Below are positions 23,588 through 37,152 of a stretch of 64,000 bases of DNA, one piece after another. The first letter of the stretch is position 1, and the number at the start of each line of letters is the position of its first letter. Position numbers and translations under genes: made by a program. The notes beneath the pieces are model-generated. The model did not search any database. It saw only the letters and a list, made by a program, of their open reading frames with translations, and had not been told where the DNA came from. Source of the DNA: Paratinospora sagittata (taxonomy: Eukaryota > Streptophyta > Magnoliopsida > Ranunculales > Menispermaceae). The stretch covers positions 26,988,201-27,052,200 of the forward strand of contig CM069589.1 of NCBI GenBank assembly GCA_035771175.1. The letters run 5' to 3'.

Positions 23588-26412
23588 TGACCACCGTACT
23601 TGTGAATCTAATCAGCAATCAAAATCAAAAAGCCTTAGCCATTTCTTTGGAAGTATGATTTGAGTTATTCGAAAGACGTTTAAAATATCGTTTCTTCCTC
23701 TTTCCAACGCATTTTCAATCCCTAAAATCGAAGTCGGGAATAAAATGTTATGGCTATTTGAATGATTTTTGCCGATCAATCAACTTACTTATCGAATAAA
23801 TCTTGACGAAAGTTCTAGTTGCCGTAACTTTTCATTCCGACTTTGATTTAAGTTATTGAAAAAGAATTGAAAATGTCTTTTTTTCCTATTTGTAACGTAT
23901 TTTCAATCACACATATTGTAGTCGAATGAAAAAGTTATGGTTATTTTAAAGTTTCACACCGATCATTCAATTACTTCCCGTATGAACCGAGAAGAAAAAT
24001 TCAAATAGACTTACAGTTTTATCCCGACACTGATATGAGTTAATAAAAAGGCGTTGAAAATATTGTTTCTTCTTCTTTCCAAGGAATGTGCATTCACTCA
24101 AATTGGAGTCCGGAAGAAAACGTTATGGCTATTTTAATGTTTGCTAGCCATTGACCACCGTACTTATGAATCTAACCAGCAATCAAAATCAAAAAGCCTT
24201 AGCCATTTCTTTGGAAGTATCATTTGAGTTATTCAGAAGGCGTTTAAAATATCGTTTCTTCCTCTTTTCAAAACATTTTCAATCACTCAAACTGGAGTCA
24301 GGAATAAAATGTTATGGCTATTTGAATATTTTATCCCGATCAATCAACTTACATATCGACCAAATAGTGAAGAAATGTTCAAAAAGCCATAACTTTTTAT
24401 CCCGACTTTGATTTGAAGGAGTTCAAAAGAATTGAAAATGCCTTTTCATCCAATTTCTAACGCATGTTCAATCAGACAAATTGGAGTCAGAATGAAAAAA
24501 TGATGGTTATTTTAAAGTTTCACACCGATCATTCAATTACTTCTCGTATAATCGATAAGAAAAATTCAAATAGACTTACAGTTTAATCCTGACACTGATA
24601 TGAGTTAATAAAAAGGCGTTGAAAATATTGTTTCTTCTTCTTTCCAAGGAATGTGCATTCACTCAAATTGGAGTCCGGAAGAAAACGTTATGGCTATTTT
24701 AATGTTTGCTAGCCATTGACCACCGTACTTATGAATCTAACCAGCAATCAAAATCAAAAACCCTTAGCCATTTTTTTGGAAGTATGATTTGAGTTATTCA
24801 GAAGGCGTTTAAAATATCGTTTCTCCCTCTTTTCAATGCATTTTCAATCACTAAAACTAGAGTCAGGAATAGAATGTTATGGCTATTTGAATATTTTATC
24901 CCGATCAATCAACTTACATATCGACCAAATCGTGAAGAAATGTTCAAAAAACCACAACTTTTTATCCTGACTTTGATTTGAAGGAGTGAAAAAGAATTGA
25001 AAATGCCTTTTCATCCAATTTCTAACGCTTGTTCAATCAGACAAATTGGAGTCAGAATGAAAAAGTGATGGTTATTTTAAAGTTTCACACCGATCATTCA
25101 ATTACTTCTCGTATGAATCGATAAGAAAAACTCAAATAGACTTACAGTTTAATCCTGACACTGATATGAGTTAATAAAAAGGCGTTGAAAATATTGTTTC
25201 TTCTTCTTTCCAAGGAATGTGCATTCACTCAAATTGGAGTCCGGAAGAAAACGTTATGGCTATTTTAATGTTTGCTAGCCATTGACCACCGTACTTATGA
25301 ATCTAACCAGCAATCAAAATCAAAAACCCTTAGCCATTTCTTTGGAAGTATGATTTGAGTTATTCAGAACGCGTTTAAAATATCGTTTCTTTATCTTTTC
25401 AATGCATTTTCAATCACTCAAACTGGAGTCAGGAATAAAATGTTATGGCTATTTGAATATTTTATCCCGATCAATCAACTTACATATCGACCAAATCGTG
25501 AAGAAATGTTCAGAAAGCCATAACTTTTTATCCCGACTTTGATTTCAAGGAGTGAAAAAGAATTGAAAATGCCTTTTCTTCCAATTTCTAACGCTTGTTC
25601 AATCAGACAAATTGGAGTCAGAATGAAAAAGTGATGGTTATTTTAAAGTTTCACACCGATCATTCAATTACTTCTCGTATAATCGATAAGAAAAATTCAA
25701 ATAGACTTACAGTTTTATCCCGACACTGATATGAGTTAATAAAAAGGCGTTGAAAATATTGTTTCTTCTTCTTTCCAAGGAATGTGCATTCACTCAAATT
25801 GGAGTCCGGAAGAAAACATTATGGCTATTTTAATGTTTGCTAGCCATTGACCACCGTACTTATGAATCTAACCAGCAATCAAAATCAAAAACCCTTAGCC
25901 ATTTTTTTGGAAGTATGATTTGAGTTATTCAGAAGGCGTTTAAAATATCGTTTCTCCCTCTTTTCAATGCATTTTCAATCACTAAAACTGGGGTCAGGAA
26001 TAGAATGTTATGGCTATTTGAATATTTTATCCCGATCAATCAACTTACATATCGACCAAATCGTGAAGAAATGTTCAAAAAACCACAACTTTTTATCCTG
26101 ACTTTGATTTGAAGGAGTGAAAAAGAATTGAAAATGCCTTTTCATCCAATTTCTAACGCATGTTCAATCAGACAAATTGGAGTCAGAATGAAAAAGTGAT
26201 GGTTATTTTAAAGTTTCACACCGATCATTCAATTACTTCTCGTATAATCGATAAGAAAAATTCAAATAGACTTACAGTTTAATCCCGACACTGATATGAG
26301 TTAATAAAAAGGCGTTGAAAATATTGTTTCTTCCTCTTTCCAAGGAATGTGCAATCACTCAAATTGGAGTCCGGAAGAAAACGTTATGCCTATTTTAATG
26401 TTTGTTACCCAT
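23588..26412. repeat. 2825-bp five-unit HOR, last copy
   Basis: Units start at 23588 (B2), 24152 (A3), 24717 (A1a), 25283 (A2) and 25848 (A1b, with CTGGGGTCAGG). The A3 unit has a private TATCATTTGAG in place of TATGATTTGAG. That change removes a TGA and opens a chance reading frame (24151-24411) which I do not call as a gene. Units 24717 onward are the first copy of a 2261-bp duplication whose second copy starts at 26978. Confidence 0.9.
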
Positions 26413-28673
26413 TGACCACCGTACTTGTGAATCTAATCAGCAATCAAAATCAAAAAGCCTTAGCCATTTCTTTGGAAGTATGATTTGAGTTATTCGAAAG
26501 ACGTTTAAAATATCATTTCTTCCTCTTTCCAACGCATTTTCAATCACTAAAATCGAAGTCGGGAATAAAATATTATGGCTATTTGAATGATTTTTGCCGA
26601 TCAATCAACTTACTTATCGAATAAATCGTGACGAAAGTTCAAATTGCCGTAACTTTTCATTCCGACTTTGATTTAAGTTATTGAAAAAGAATTGAAAATG
26701 TCTTTTCTTCCTATTTCTAACGCATTTTCAGTCACACATATTGGAGTCGTTATGAAAAAGTTTTGGTTATTTTAAAGTTTCACACCGATCATTCAATTAC
26801 TTCTCGTATGAATCGAGAAGAAAAATTCAAATAGACTTACAGTTTTATCCCGACACTGATATGAGTTAATAAAAAGGCGTTGAAAATATTGTTTCTTCTT
26901 CTTTCCAAGGAATGTGCATTCACTCAAATTGGAGTCCGGAAGAAAACGTTATGGCTATTTTAATGTTTGCTAGCCATTGACCACCGTACTTATGAATCTA
27001 ACCAGCAATCAAAATCAAAAACCCTTAGCCATTTTTTTGGAAGTATGATTTGAGTTATTCAGAAGGCGTTTAAAATATCGTTTCTCCCTCTTTTCAATGC
27101 ATTTTCAATCACTAAAACTAGAGTCAGGAATAGAATGTTATGGCTATTTGAATATTTTATCCCGATCAATCAACTTACATATCGACCAAATCGTGAAGAA
27201 ATGTTCAAAAAACCACAACTTTTTATCCTGACTTTGATTTGAAGGAGTGAAAAAGAATTGAAAATGCCTTTTCATCCAATTTCTAACGCTTGTTCAATCA
27301 GACAAATTGGAGTCAGAATGAAAAAGTGATGGTTATTTTAAAGTTTCACACCGATCATTCAATTACTTCTCGTATGAATCGATAAGAAAAACTCAAATAG
27401 ACTTACAGTTTAATCCTGACACTGATATGAGTTAATAAAAAGGCGTTGAAAATATTGTTTCTTCTTCTTTCCAAGGAATGTGCATTCACTCAAATTGGAG
27501 TCCGGAAGAAAACGTTATGGCTATTTTAATGTTTGCTAGCCATTGACCACCGTACTTATGAATCTAACCAGCAATCAAAATCAAAAACCCTTAGCCATTT
27601 CTTTGGAAGTATGATTTGAGTTATTCAGAACGCGTTTAAAATATCGTTTCTTTATCTTTTCAATGCATTTTCAATCACTCAAACTGGAGTCAGGAATAAA
27701 ATGTTATGGCTATTTGAATATTTTATCCCGATCAATCAACTTACATATCGACCAAATCGTGAAGAAATGTTCAGAAAGCCATAACTTTTTATCCCGACTT
27801 TGATTTCAAGGAGTGAAAAAGAATTGAAAATGCCTTTTCTTCCAATTTCTAACGCTTGTTCAATCAGACAAATTGGAGTCAGAATGAAAAAGTGATGGTT
27901 ATTTTAAAGTTTCACACCGATCATTCAATTACTTCTCGTATAATCGATAAGAAAAATTCAAATAGACTTACAGTTTTATCCCGACACTGATATGAGTTAA
28001 TAAAAAGGCGTTGAAAATATTGTTTCTTCTTCTTTCCAAGGAATGTGCATTCACTCAAATTGGAGTCCGGAAGAAAACATTATGGCTATTTTAATGTTTG
28101 CTAGCCATTGACCACCGTACTTATGAATCTAACCAGCAATCAAAATCAAAAACCCTTAGCCATTTTTTTGGAAGTATGATTTGAGTTATTCAGAAGGCGT
28201 TTAAAATATCGTTTCTCCCTCTTTTCAATGCATTTTCAATCACTAAAACTGGGGTCAGGAATAGAATGTTATGGCTATTTGAATATTTTATCCCGATCAA
28301 TCAACTTACATATCGACCAAATCGTGAAGAAATGTTCAAAAAACCACAACTTTTTATCCTGACTTTGATTTGAAGGAGTGAAAAAGAATTGAAAATGCCT
28401 TTTCATCCAATTTCTAACGCATGTTCAATCAGACAAATTGGAGTCAGAATGAAAAAGTGATGGTTATTTTAAAGTTTCACACCGATCATTCAATTACTTC
28501 TCGTATAATCGATAAGAAAAATTCAAATAGACTTACAGTTTAATCCCGACACTGATATGAGTTAATAAAAAGGCGTTGAAAATATTGTTTCTTCCTCTTT
28601 CCAAGGAATGTGCAATCACTCAAATTGGAGTCCGGAAGAAAACGTTATGCCTATTTTAATGTTTGTTACCCAT
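26413..28673. repeat. 2261-bp four-unit HOR B1-A1a-A2-A1b (right copy)
   Basis: Units start at 26413 (B1), 26978 (A1a), 27544 (A2) and 28109 (A1b). The order equals 11159-13419. The private TTTTCAGTCACAC in B1 recurs in the next B1 (26721 and 28982, 2261 bp apart), and CTGGGGTCAGG of A1b recurs likewise (25848 and 28109 units). The units 24717-26977 and 26978-29238 are thus a tandem pair in the order A1a-A2-A1b-B1. Confidence 0.9.
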
Positions 28674-30934
28674 TGACCACCGTACTTGTGAATCTAATCA
28701 GCAATCAAAATCAAAAAGCCTTAGCCATTTCTTTGGAAGTATGATTTGAGTTATTCGAAAGACGTTTAAAATATCATTTCTTCCTCTTTCCAACGCATTT
28801 TCAATCACTAAAATCGAAGTCGGGAATAAAATATTATGGCTATTTGAATGATTTTTGCCGATCAATCAACTTACTTATCGAATAAATCGTGACGAAAGTT
28901 CAAATTGCCGTAACTTTTCATTCCGACTTTGATTTAAGTTATTGAAAAAGAATTGAAAATGTCTTTTCTTCCTATTTCTAACGCATTTTCAGTCACACAT
29001 ATTGGAGTCGTTATGAAAAAGTTTTGGTTATTTTAAAGTTTCACACCGATCATTCAATTACTTCTCGTATGAATCGAGAAGAAAAATTCAAATAGACTTA
29101 CAGTTTTATCCCGACACTGATATGAGTTAATAAAAAGGCGTTGAAAATATTGTTTCTTCTTCTTTCCAAGGAATGTGCATTCACTCAAATTGGAGTCCGG
29201 AAGAAAACGTTATGGCTATTTTAATGTTTGCTAGCCATTGACCACCGTACTTATGAATCTAACCAGCAATCAAAATCAAAAACCCTTAGCCATTTCTTTG
29301 GAAGTATGATTTGAGTTATTCAGAACGCGTTTAAAATATCGTTTCTTTATCTTTTCAATGCATTTTCAATCACTCAAACTGGAGTCAGGAATAAAATGTT
29401 ATGGCTATTTGAATATTTTATCCCGATCAATCAACTTACATATCGACCAAATCGTGAAGAAATGTTCAGAAAGCCATAACTTTTTATCCCGACTTTGATT
29501 TCAAGGAGTGAAAAAGAATTGAAAATGCCTTTTCTTCCAATTTCTAACGCTTGTTCAATCAGACAAATTGGAGTCAGAATGAAAAAGTGATGGTTATTTT
29601 AAAGTTTCACACCGATCATTCAATTACTTCTCGTATGATCGATAAGAAAAATTCAAATAGACTTACAGTTTAATCCTGACACTGACATGAGTTAATAAAA
29701 AGGCGTTGAAAATATTGTTTCTTCTTCTTTTCAAGGAATGTGCATTCACTCAAATTGGAGTCCGGAAGAAAACATTATGGCTATTTTAATGTTTGCTAGC
29801 CATTGACCACCGTACTTATGCATCTAACTAGCAATCAAAATCAAAAACCCTTAGCCATTTTTTTGGAAGTATGATTTGAGTTATTCAGGAGGCGTTTAAA
29901 ATATCGTTTCTCCCTCTTTTCAATGCATTTTCAATCACTAAACCTGGAGTCAGGAATAGAATGTTATGGCTATTTGAATATTTTATCCCGATCAATCAAC
30001 TTACATATCGACCAAATCGTGAAGAAATGTTCAAAAAACCACAACTTTTTATCCCGACTTTGATTTGAAGGAGTGAAAAAGAATTGAAAATGTCTTTTCA
30101 TCCAATTTCTAACGCATGTTCCATCAGACAAATTGGAGTCAGAATGAAAAAGTGATGGTTATTTTAAAGTTTCACACCGACCATTCAATTACTTCTCGTA
30201 TGAATCGATAAGAAAAACTCAAATAGACTTACAGTTTAATCCTGACACTGATATGAGTTAATAAAAAGGCGTTGAAAATATTGTTTCTTCTTCTTTCCAA
30301 GGAATGTGCATTCACTCAAATTGGTGTCCAGAAGAAAATGTTATGCCTATTTTAATGTTTGTTACCCATTGACCACCGTACTTATGAATCTAATCAGCAA
30401 TCAAAATCAAAAAGCCTTAGCCATTTCTTTGGAAGTATGATTTGAGTTATTCAGAAGGCGTTTAAAATATCGTTTCTTCCTCTTTTCAACGCATTTTCAA
30501 TCACTCAAACTGGAGTCAGGAATAAAATGTTATGGCTATTTGAATATTCTATCCCGATCAATCAACTTACATATCGACCAAATCGTGAAGAAATGTTCAA
30601 AAAGCCATAACTTTTTATCCCGACTTTGATTTGAAGGAGTGAAAAAGAATTGAAAATACCTTTTCATCCAATTTCTAACGCATGTTCAATCAGACAAATT
30701 GGAGTCAGAATGAAAAAGTGATGGTTATTTTAAAGTTTCACACCGATCATTCAATTACTTCTCGTGTAATCGATAAGAAAAATTCAAATAGACTTACAGT
30801 TTAATCACGACACTGATATGAGTTAATAAAAAGGCGTTGAAAATATTGTTTCTTCCTCTTTCCAAGGAATGTGCAATCACTCAAATTGGAGTCCGGAAGA
30901 AAACGTTATGCCTATTTTAATGTTTGTTACCCAT
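28674..30934. repeat. 2261-bp four-unit HOR B1-A2-A4-B', copy 1
   Basis: Units start at 28674 (B1), 29239 (A2), 29804 (A4, 566 bp) and 30370 (B'). A4 is marked by TATGCATCTAACTAGC, TCAGGAGGCG and TAAACCTGGAG. B' combines a GTTACCC head with TATGAATCTAATC and an A-like body, with GAATATTCTATCC. This copy is the most different of the first three: it has TATGATCGATAAG in A2 and GTGTAATCG and TTTAATCACG in B'. Confidence 0.9.
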
Positions 30935-33195
30935 TGACCACCGTACTTGTGAATCTAATCAGCAATCAAAATCAAAAAGCCTTAGCCATTTCTTTGGAAG
31001 TATGATTTGAGTTATTCGAAAGACGTTTAAAATATCATTTCTTCCTCTTTCCAACGCATTTTCAATCACTAAAATCGAAGTCGGGAATAAAATATTATGG
31101 CTATTTGAATGAGTTTTGCCGATCAATCAACTTACTTATCGAATAAATCGTGACGAAAGTTCAAATTGCCGTAACTTTTCATTCCGACTTTGATTTAAGT
31201 TATTGAAAAAGAATTGAAAATGTCTTTTCTTCCTATTTCTAACGCATTTTCAATCACACATATTGGAGTCGTTATGAAAAAGTTTTGGTTATTTTAAAGT
31301 TTCACACCGATCATTCAATTACTTCTCGTATGAATCGAGAAGAAAAATTCAAATAGACTTACAGTTTTATCCCGACACTGATATGAGTTAATAAAAAGGC
31401 GTTGAAAATATTGTTTCTTCTTCTTTCCAAGGAATGTGCATTCACTAAAATTGGAGTCCGGAAGAAAACGTTATGGCTATTTTAATGTTTGCTAGCCATT
31501 GACCACCGTACTTATGAATCTAACCAGCAATCAAAATCAAAAACCCTTAGCCATTTCTTTGGAAGTATGATTTGAGTTATTCAGAACGCGTTTAAAATAT
31601 CGTTTCTTTATCTTTTCAATGCATTTTCAATCACTCAAACTGGAGTCAGGAATAAAATGTTATGGCTATTTGAATATTTTATCCCGATCAATCAACTTAC
31701 ATATCGACCAAATCGTGAAGAAATGTTCAGAAAGCCATAACTTTTTATCCCGACTTTGATTTCAAGGAGTGAAAAAGAATTGAAAATGCCTTTTCTTCCA
31801 ATTTCTAACGCTTGTTCAATCAGACAAATTGGAGTCAGAATGGAAAAGTGATGGTTATTTTAAAGTTTCACACCGATCATTCAATTACTTCTCGTATAAT
31901 CGATAAGAAAAATTCAAATAGACTTAGAGTTTAATCCTGACACTGACATGAGTTAATAAAAAGGCGTTGAAAATATTGTTTCTTCTTCTTTTCAAGGAAT
32001 GTGCATTCACTCAAATTGGAGTCCGGAAGAAAACATTATGGCTATTTTAATGTTTGCTAGCCATTGACCACCGTACTTATGCATCTAACTAGCAATCAAA
32101 ATCAAAAACCCTTAGCCATTTTTTTGGAAGTATGATTTTAGTTATTCAGGAGGCGTTTAAAATATCGTTTCTCCCTCTTTTCAATGCATTTTCAATCACT
32201 AAACCTGGAGTCAGGAATAGAATGTTATGGCTATTTGAATATTTTATCCCGATCAATCAACTTACATATCGACCAAATCGTGAAGAAATGTTCAAAAAAC
32301 CACAACTTTTTATCCCGAGTTTGATTTGAAGGAGTGAAAAAGAATTGAAAATGCCTTTTCATCCAATTTCTAACGCATGTTCAATCAGACAAATTGGAGT
32401 CGGAATGAAAAAGTGATGGTTATTTTAAAGTTTCACACCGATCATTCAATTACTTCTCGTATGAATCGATAAGAAAAACTCAAATAGACTTACAGTTTAA
32501 TCCTGACACTGATATGAGTTAATAAAAAGGCGTTGAAAATATTGTTTCTTCTTCTTTCCAAGGAATGTGCATTCACTCAAATTGGTGTCCAGAAGAAAAC
32601 GTTATGCCTATTTTAATGTTTGTTACCCATTGACCACCGTACTTATGAATCTAATCAGCAATCAAAATCAAAAAGCCTTAGCCATTTCTTTGGAAGTATG
32701 ATTTGAGTTATTCAGAAGGCGTTTAAAATATCGTTTCTTCCTCTTTTCAACGCATTTTCAATCACTCAAACTGGAGTCAGGAATAAAATGTTATGGCTAT
32801 TTGAATATTCTATCCCGATCAATCAACTTACATATCGACCAAATCGTGAAGAAATGTTCAAAAAGCCATAACTTTTTATCCCGACTTTGGTTTGAAGGAG
32901 TGAAAAAGAATTGAAAATACCTTTTCATCCAATTTCTAACGCATGTTCAATCAGACAAATTGGAGTCAGAATGAAAAAGTGATGGTTATTTTAAAGTTTC
33001 ACACCGATCATTCAATTACTTCTCGTATAATCGATAAGAAAAATTCAAATAGACTTACAGTTTAATCCCGACACTGATATGAGTTAATAAAAAGGCGTTG
33101 AAAATATTGTTTCTTCCTCTTTCCAAGGAATGTGCAATCACTCAAATTGGAGTCCGGAAGAAAACGTTATGCCTATTTTAATGTTTGTTACCCAT
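30935..33195. repeat. 2261-bp four-unit HOR B1-A2-A4-B', copy 2
   Basis: Units start at 30935 (B1, private ATGAGTTTTGCC), 31500 (A2, with GAATGGAAAAG and CTTAGAG), 32065 (A4, with TATGATTTTAG, CCCGAGTTTG and GTCGGAATG) and 32631 (B', with GACTTTGGTTTG). All private bases of units 31500-32631 recur 2261 bp later. The TGA-to-TTA change in A4 opens a 65-codon chance frame at 32132, repeated at 34393. Confidence 0.92.
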
Positions 33196-35456
33196 TGACC
33201 ACCGTACTTGTGAATCTAATCAGCAATCAAAATCAAAAAGCCTTAGCCATTTCTTTGGAAGTATGATTTGAGTTATTCGAAAGACGTTTAAAATATCATT
33301 TCTTCCTCTTTCCAACGCATTTTCAATCACTAAAATCGAAGTCGGGAATAAAATATTATGGCTATTTGAATGATTTTTGCCGATCAATCAACTTACTTAT
33401 CGAATAAATCGTGACGAAAGTTCAAATTGCCGTAACTTTTCGTTCCGACTTTGATTTAAGTTATTGAAAAAGAATTGAAAATGTCTTTTCTTCCTATTTC
33501 TAACGCATTTTCAATCACACATATTGGAGTCGTTATGAAAAAGTTTTGGTTATTTTAAAGTTTCACACCGATCATTCAATTACTTCTCGTATGAATCGAG
33601 AAGAAAAATTCAAATAGACTTACAGTTTTATCCCGACACTGATATGAGTTAATAAAAAGGCGTTGAAAATATTGTTTCTTCTTCTTTCCAAGGAATGTGC
33701 ATTCACTCAAATTGGAGTCCGGAAGAAAACGTTATGGCTATTTTAATGTTTGCTAGCCATTGACCACCGTACTTATGAATCTAACCAGCAATCAAAATCA
33801 AAAACCCTTAGCCATTTCTTTGGAAGTATGATTTGAGTTATTCAGAACGCGTTTAAAATATCGTTTCTTTATCTTTTCAATGCATTTTCAATCACTCAAA
33901 CTGGAGTCAGGAATAAAATGTTATGGCTATTTGAATATTTTATCCCGATCAATCAACTTACATATCGACCAAATCGTGAAGAAATGTTCAGAAAGCCATA
34001 ACTTTTTATCCCGACTTTGATTTCAAGGAGTGAAAAAGAATTGAAAATGCCTTTTCTTCCAATTTCTAACGCTTGTTCAATCAGACAAATTGGAGTCAGA
34101 ATGGAAAAGTGATGGTTATTTTAAAGTTTCACACCGATCATTCAATTACTTCTCGTATAATCGATAAGAAAAATTCAAATAGACTTAGAGTTTAATCCTG
34201 ACACTGACATGAGTTAATAAAAAGGCGTTGAAAATATTGTTTCTTCTTCTTTTCAAGGAATGTGCATTCACTCAAATTGGAGTCCGGAAGAAAACATTAT
34301 GGCTATTTTAATGTTTGCTAGCCATTGACCACCGTACTTATGCATCTAACTAGCAATCAAAATCAAAAACCCTTAGCCATTTTTTTGGAAGTATGATTTT
34401 AGTTATTCAGGAGGCGTTTAAAATATCGTTTCTCCCTCTTTTCAATGCATTTTCAATCACTAAACCTGGAGTCAGGAATAGAATGTTATGGCTATTTGAA
34501 TATTTTATCCCGATCAATCAACTTACATATCGACCAAATCGTGAAGAAATGTTCAAAAAACCACAACTTTTTATCCCGAGTTTGATTTGAAGGAGTGAAA
34601 AAGAATTGAAAATGCCTTTTCATCCAATTTCTAACGCATGTTCAATCAGACAAATTGGAGTCGGAATGAAAAAGTGATGGTTATTTTAAAGTTTCACACC
34701 GATCATTCAATTACTTCTCGTATGAATCGATAAGAAAAACTCAAATAGACTTACAGTTTAATCCTGACACTGATATGAGTTAATAAAAAGGCGTTGAAAA
34801 TATTGTTTCTTCTTCTTTCCAAGGAATGTGCATTCACTCAAATTGGTGTCCAGAAGAAAACGTTATGCCTATTTTAATGTTTGTTACCCATTGACCACCG
34901 TACTTATGAATCTAATCAGCAATCAAAATCAAAAAGCCTTAGCCATTTCTTTGGAAGTATGATTTGAGTTATTCAGAAGGCGTTTAAAATATCGTTTCTT
35001 CCTCTTTTCAACGCATTTTCAATCACTCAAACTGGAGTCAGGAATAAAATGTTATGGCTATTTGAATATTCTATCCCGATCAATCAACTTACATATCGAC
35101 CAAATCGTGAAGAAATGTTCAAAAAGCCATAACTTTTTATCCCGACTTTGGTTTGAAGGAGTGAAAAAGAATTGAAAATACCTTTTCATCCAATTTCTAA
35201 CGCATGTTCAATCAGACAAATTGGAGTCAGAATGAAAAAGTGATGGTTATTTTAAAGTTTCACACCGATCATTCAATTACTTCTCGTATAATCGATAAGA
35301 AAAATTCAAATAGACTTACAGTTTAATCCCGACACTGATATGAGTTAATAAAAAGGCGTTGAAAATATTGTTTCTTCCTCTTTCCAAGGAATGTGCAATC
35401 ACTCAAATTGGAGTCCGGAAGAAAACGTTATGCCTATTTTAATGTTTGTTACCCAT
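33196..35456. repeat. 2261-bp four-unit HOR B1-A2-A4-B', copy 3
   Basis: Units start at 33196 (B1, with CTTTTCGTTCCG), 33761 (A2), 34326 (A4) and 34892 (B'). Units 33761-36021 look like a copy of 31500-33760: they share GAATGGAAAAG, CTTAGAG, GATTTTAG, CCCGAGTTTG, GTCGGAATG, GACTTTGGTTTG and, in the following B1, CTTTTCGTTCCG. This is one of the youngest duplications in the window. Confidence 0.92.
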
Positions 35457-37152
35457 TGACCACCGTACTTGTGAATCTAATCAGCAATCAAAATCAAAAA
35501 GCCTTAGCCATTTCTTTGGAAGTATGATTTGAGTTATTCGAAAGACGTTTAAAATATCATTTCTTCCTCTTTCCAACGCATTTTCAATCACTAAAATCGA
35601 AGTCGGGAATAAAATATTATGGCTATTTGAATGATTTTTGCCGATCAATCAACTTACTTATCGAATAAATCGTGACGAAAGTTCAAATTGCCGTAACTTT
35701 TCGTTCCGACTTTGATTTAAGTTATTGAAAAAGAATTGAAAATGTCTTTTCTTCCTATTTCTAACGCATTTTCAATCACACATATTGGAGTCGTTATGAA
35801 AAAGTTTTGGTTATTTTAAAGTTTCACACCGATCATTCAATTACTTCTCGTATGAATCGAGAAGAAAAATTCAAATAGACTTACAGTTTTATCCCGACAC
35901 TGATATGAGTTAATAAAAAGGCGTTGAAAATATTGTTTCTTCTTCTTTCCAAGGAATGTGCATTCACTCAAATTGGAGTCCGGAAGAAAACGTTATGGCT
36001 ATTTTAATGTTTGCTAGCCATTGACCACCGTACTTATGAATCTAACCAGCAATCAAAATCAAAAACCCTTAGCCATTTCTTTGGAAGTATGATTTGAGTT
36101 ATTCAGAACGCGTTTAAAATATCGTTTCTTTATCTTTTCAATGCATTTTCAATCACTCAAACTGGAGTCAGGAATAAAATGTTATGGCTATTTGAATATT
36201 TTATCCCGATCAATCAACTTACATATCGACCAAATCGTGAAGAAATGTTCAGAAAGCCATAACTTTTTATCCCGACTTTGATTTCAAGGAGTGAAAAAGA
36301 ATTGAAAATGCCTTTTCTTCCAATTTCTAACGCTTGTTCAATCAGACAAATTGGAGTCAGAATGAAAAAGTGATGGTTATTTTAAAGTTTCACACCGATC
36401 ATTCAATTACTTCTCGTATGATCGATAAGAAAAATTCAAATAGACTTACAGTTTAATCCTGACACTGACATGAGTTAATAAAAAGGCGTTGAAAATATTG
36501 TTTCTTCTTCTTTTCAAGGAATGTGCATTCACTCAAATTGGAGTCCGGAAGAAAACATTATGGCTATTTTAATGTTTGCTAGCCATTGACCACCGTACTT
36601 ATGCATCTAACTAGCAATCAAAATCAAAAACCCTTAGCCATTTTTTTGGAAGTATGATTTGAGTTATTCAGGAGGCGTTTAAAATATCGTTTCTCCCTCT
36701 TTTCAATGCATTTTCAATCACTAAACCTGGAGTCAGGAATCGAATGTTATGGCTATTTGAATATTTTATCCCGATCAATCAACTTACATATTGACCAAAT
36801 CGTGAAGAAATGTTCAAAAAACCATAACTTTTTATCCCGACTTTGATTTCAAGGAGTGAAAAAGAATTGAAAATGCCTTTTCTTCCAATTTCTAACGCAT
36901 GTTCAATCAGACAAATTGTAGTCAGAATGAAAACGTTATTGTTATTTTACAGTTTCACACCGATCATTCAATTATTTCTCGTATGAATCGATAAGAAAAA
37001 TTCAAATAGACTTACAGTTTAATCCTGACACTGATATGACTTAATAAAAAGATGTTGAAAATATTGTTTCTTCTTCTTTCCAAGGAATGTGCAATCACTC
37101 AAATTGGAGTCCGGAAGAAAACCTTATGCCTATTTTAATGTTTGTTACCCAT
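35457..37152. repeat. Partial four-unit HOR B1-A2-A4 (no B')
   Basis: Units start at 35457 (B1), 36022 (A2, with TATGATCGATAAG as in copy 1) and 36587 (A4, with GGAATCGAATG). The expected B' is missing and a B3 unit follows at 37153. The s1 and s2 of the A4 unit (from about 36743) are of another type (ATATTGACC, ATTGTAGTC, TTTTACAG, GATGTTG). They match 42962 onward at an offset of 6219 bp, so the end of this HOR run is a junction with a long-range copy. Confidence 0.85.

Noticed and set aside
24151..24411. Open reading frame of 86 codons
   Set aside because: It exists only because the usual TATGATTTGAG reads TATCATTTGAG in this A3 unit, which removes a TGA. It starts at TTG and has no domain, and sister units with the same sequence are closed.
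32132..32329. Open reading frame of 65 codons, repeated at 34393-34590
   Set aside because: A single change turns ATGATTTGA into ATGATTTTA in A4 units. Other A4 units (29804, 36587, 40545) keep the stop. The two copies result from the 2261-bp duplication and are not evidence of coding conservation.
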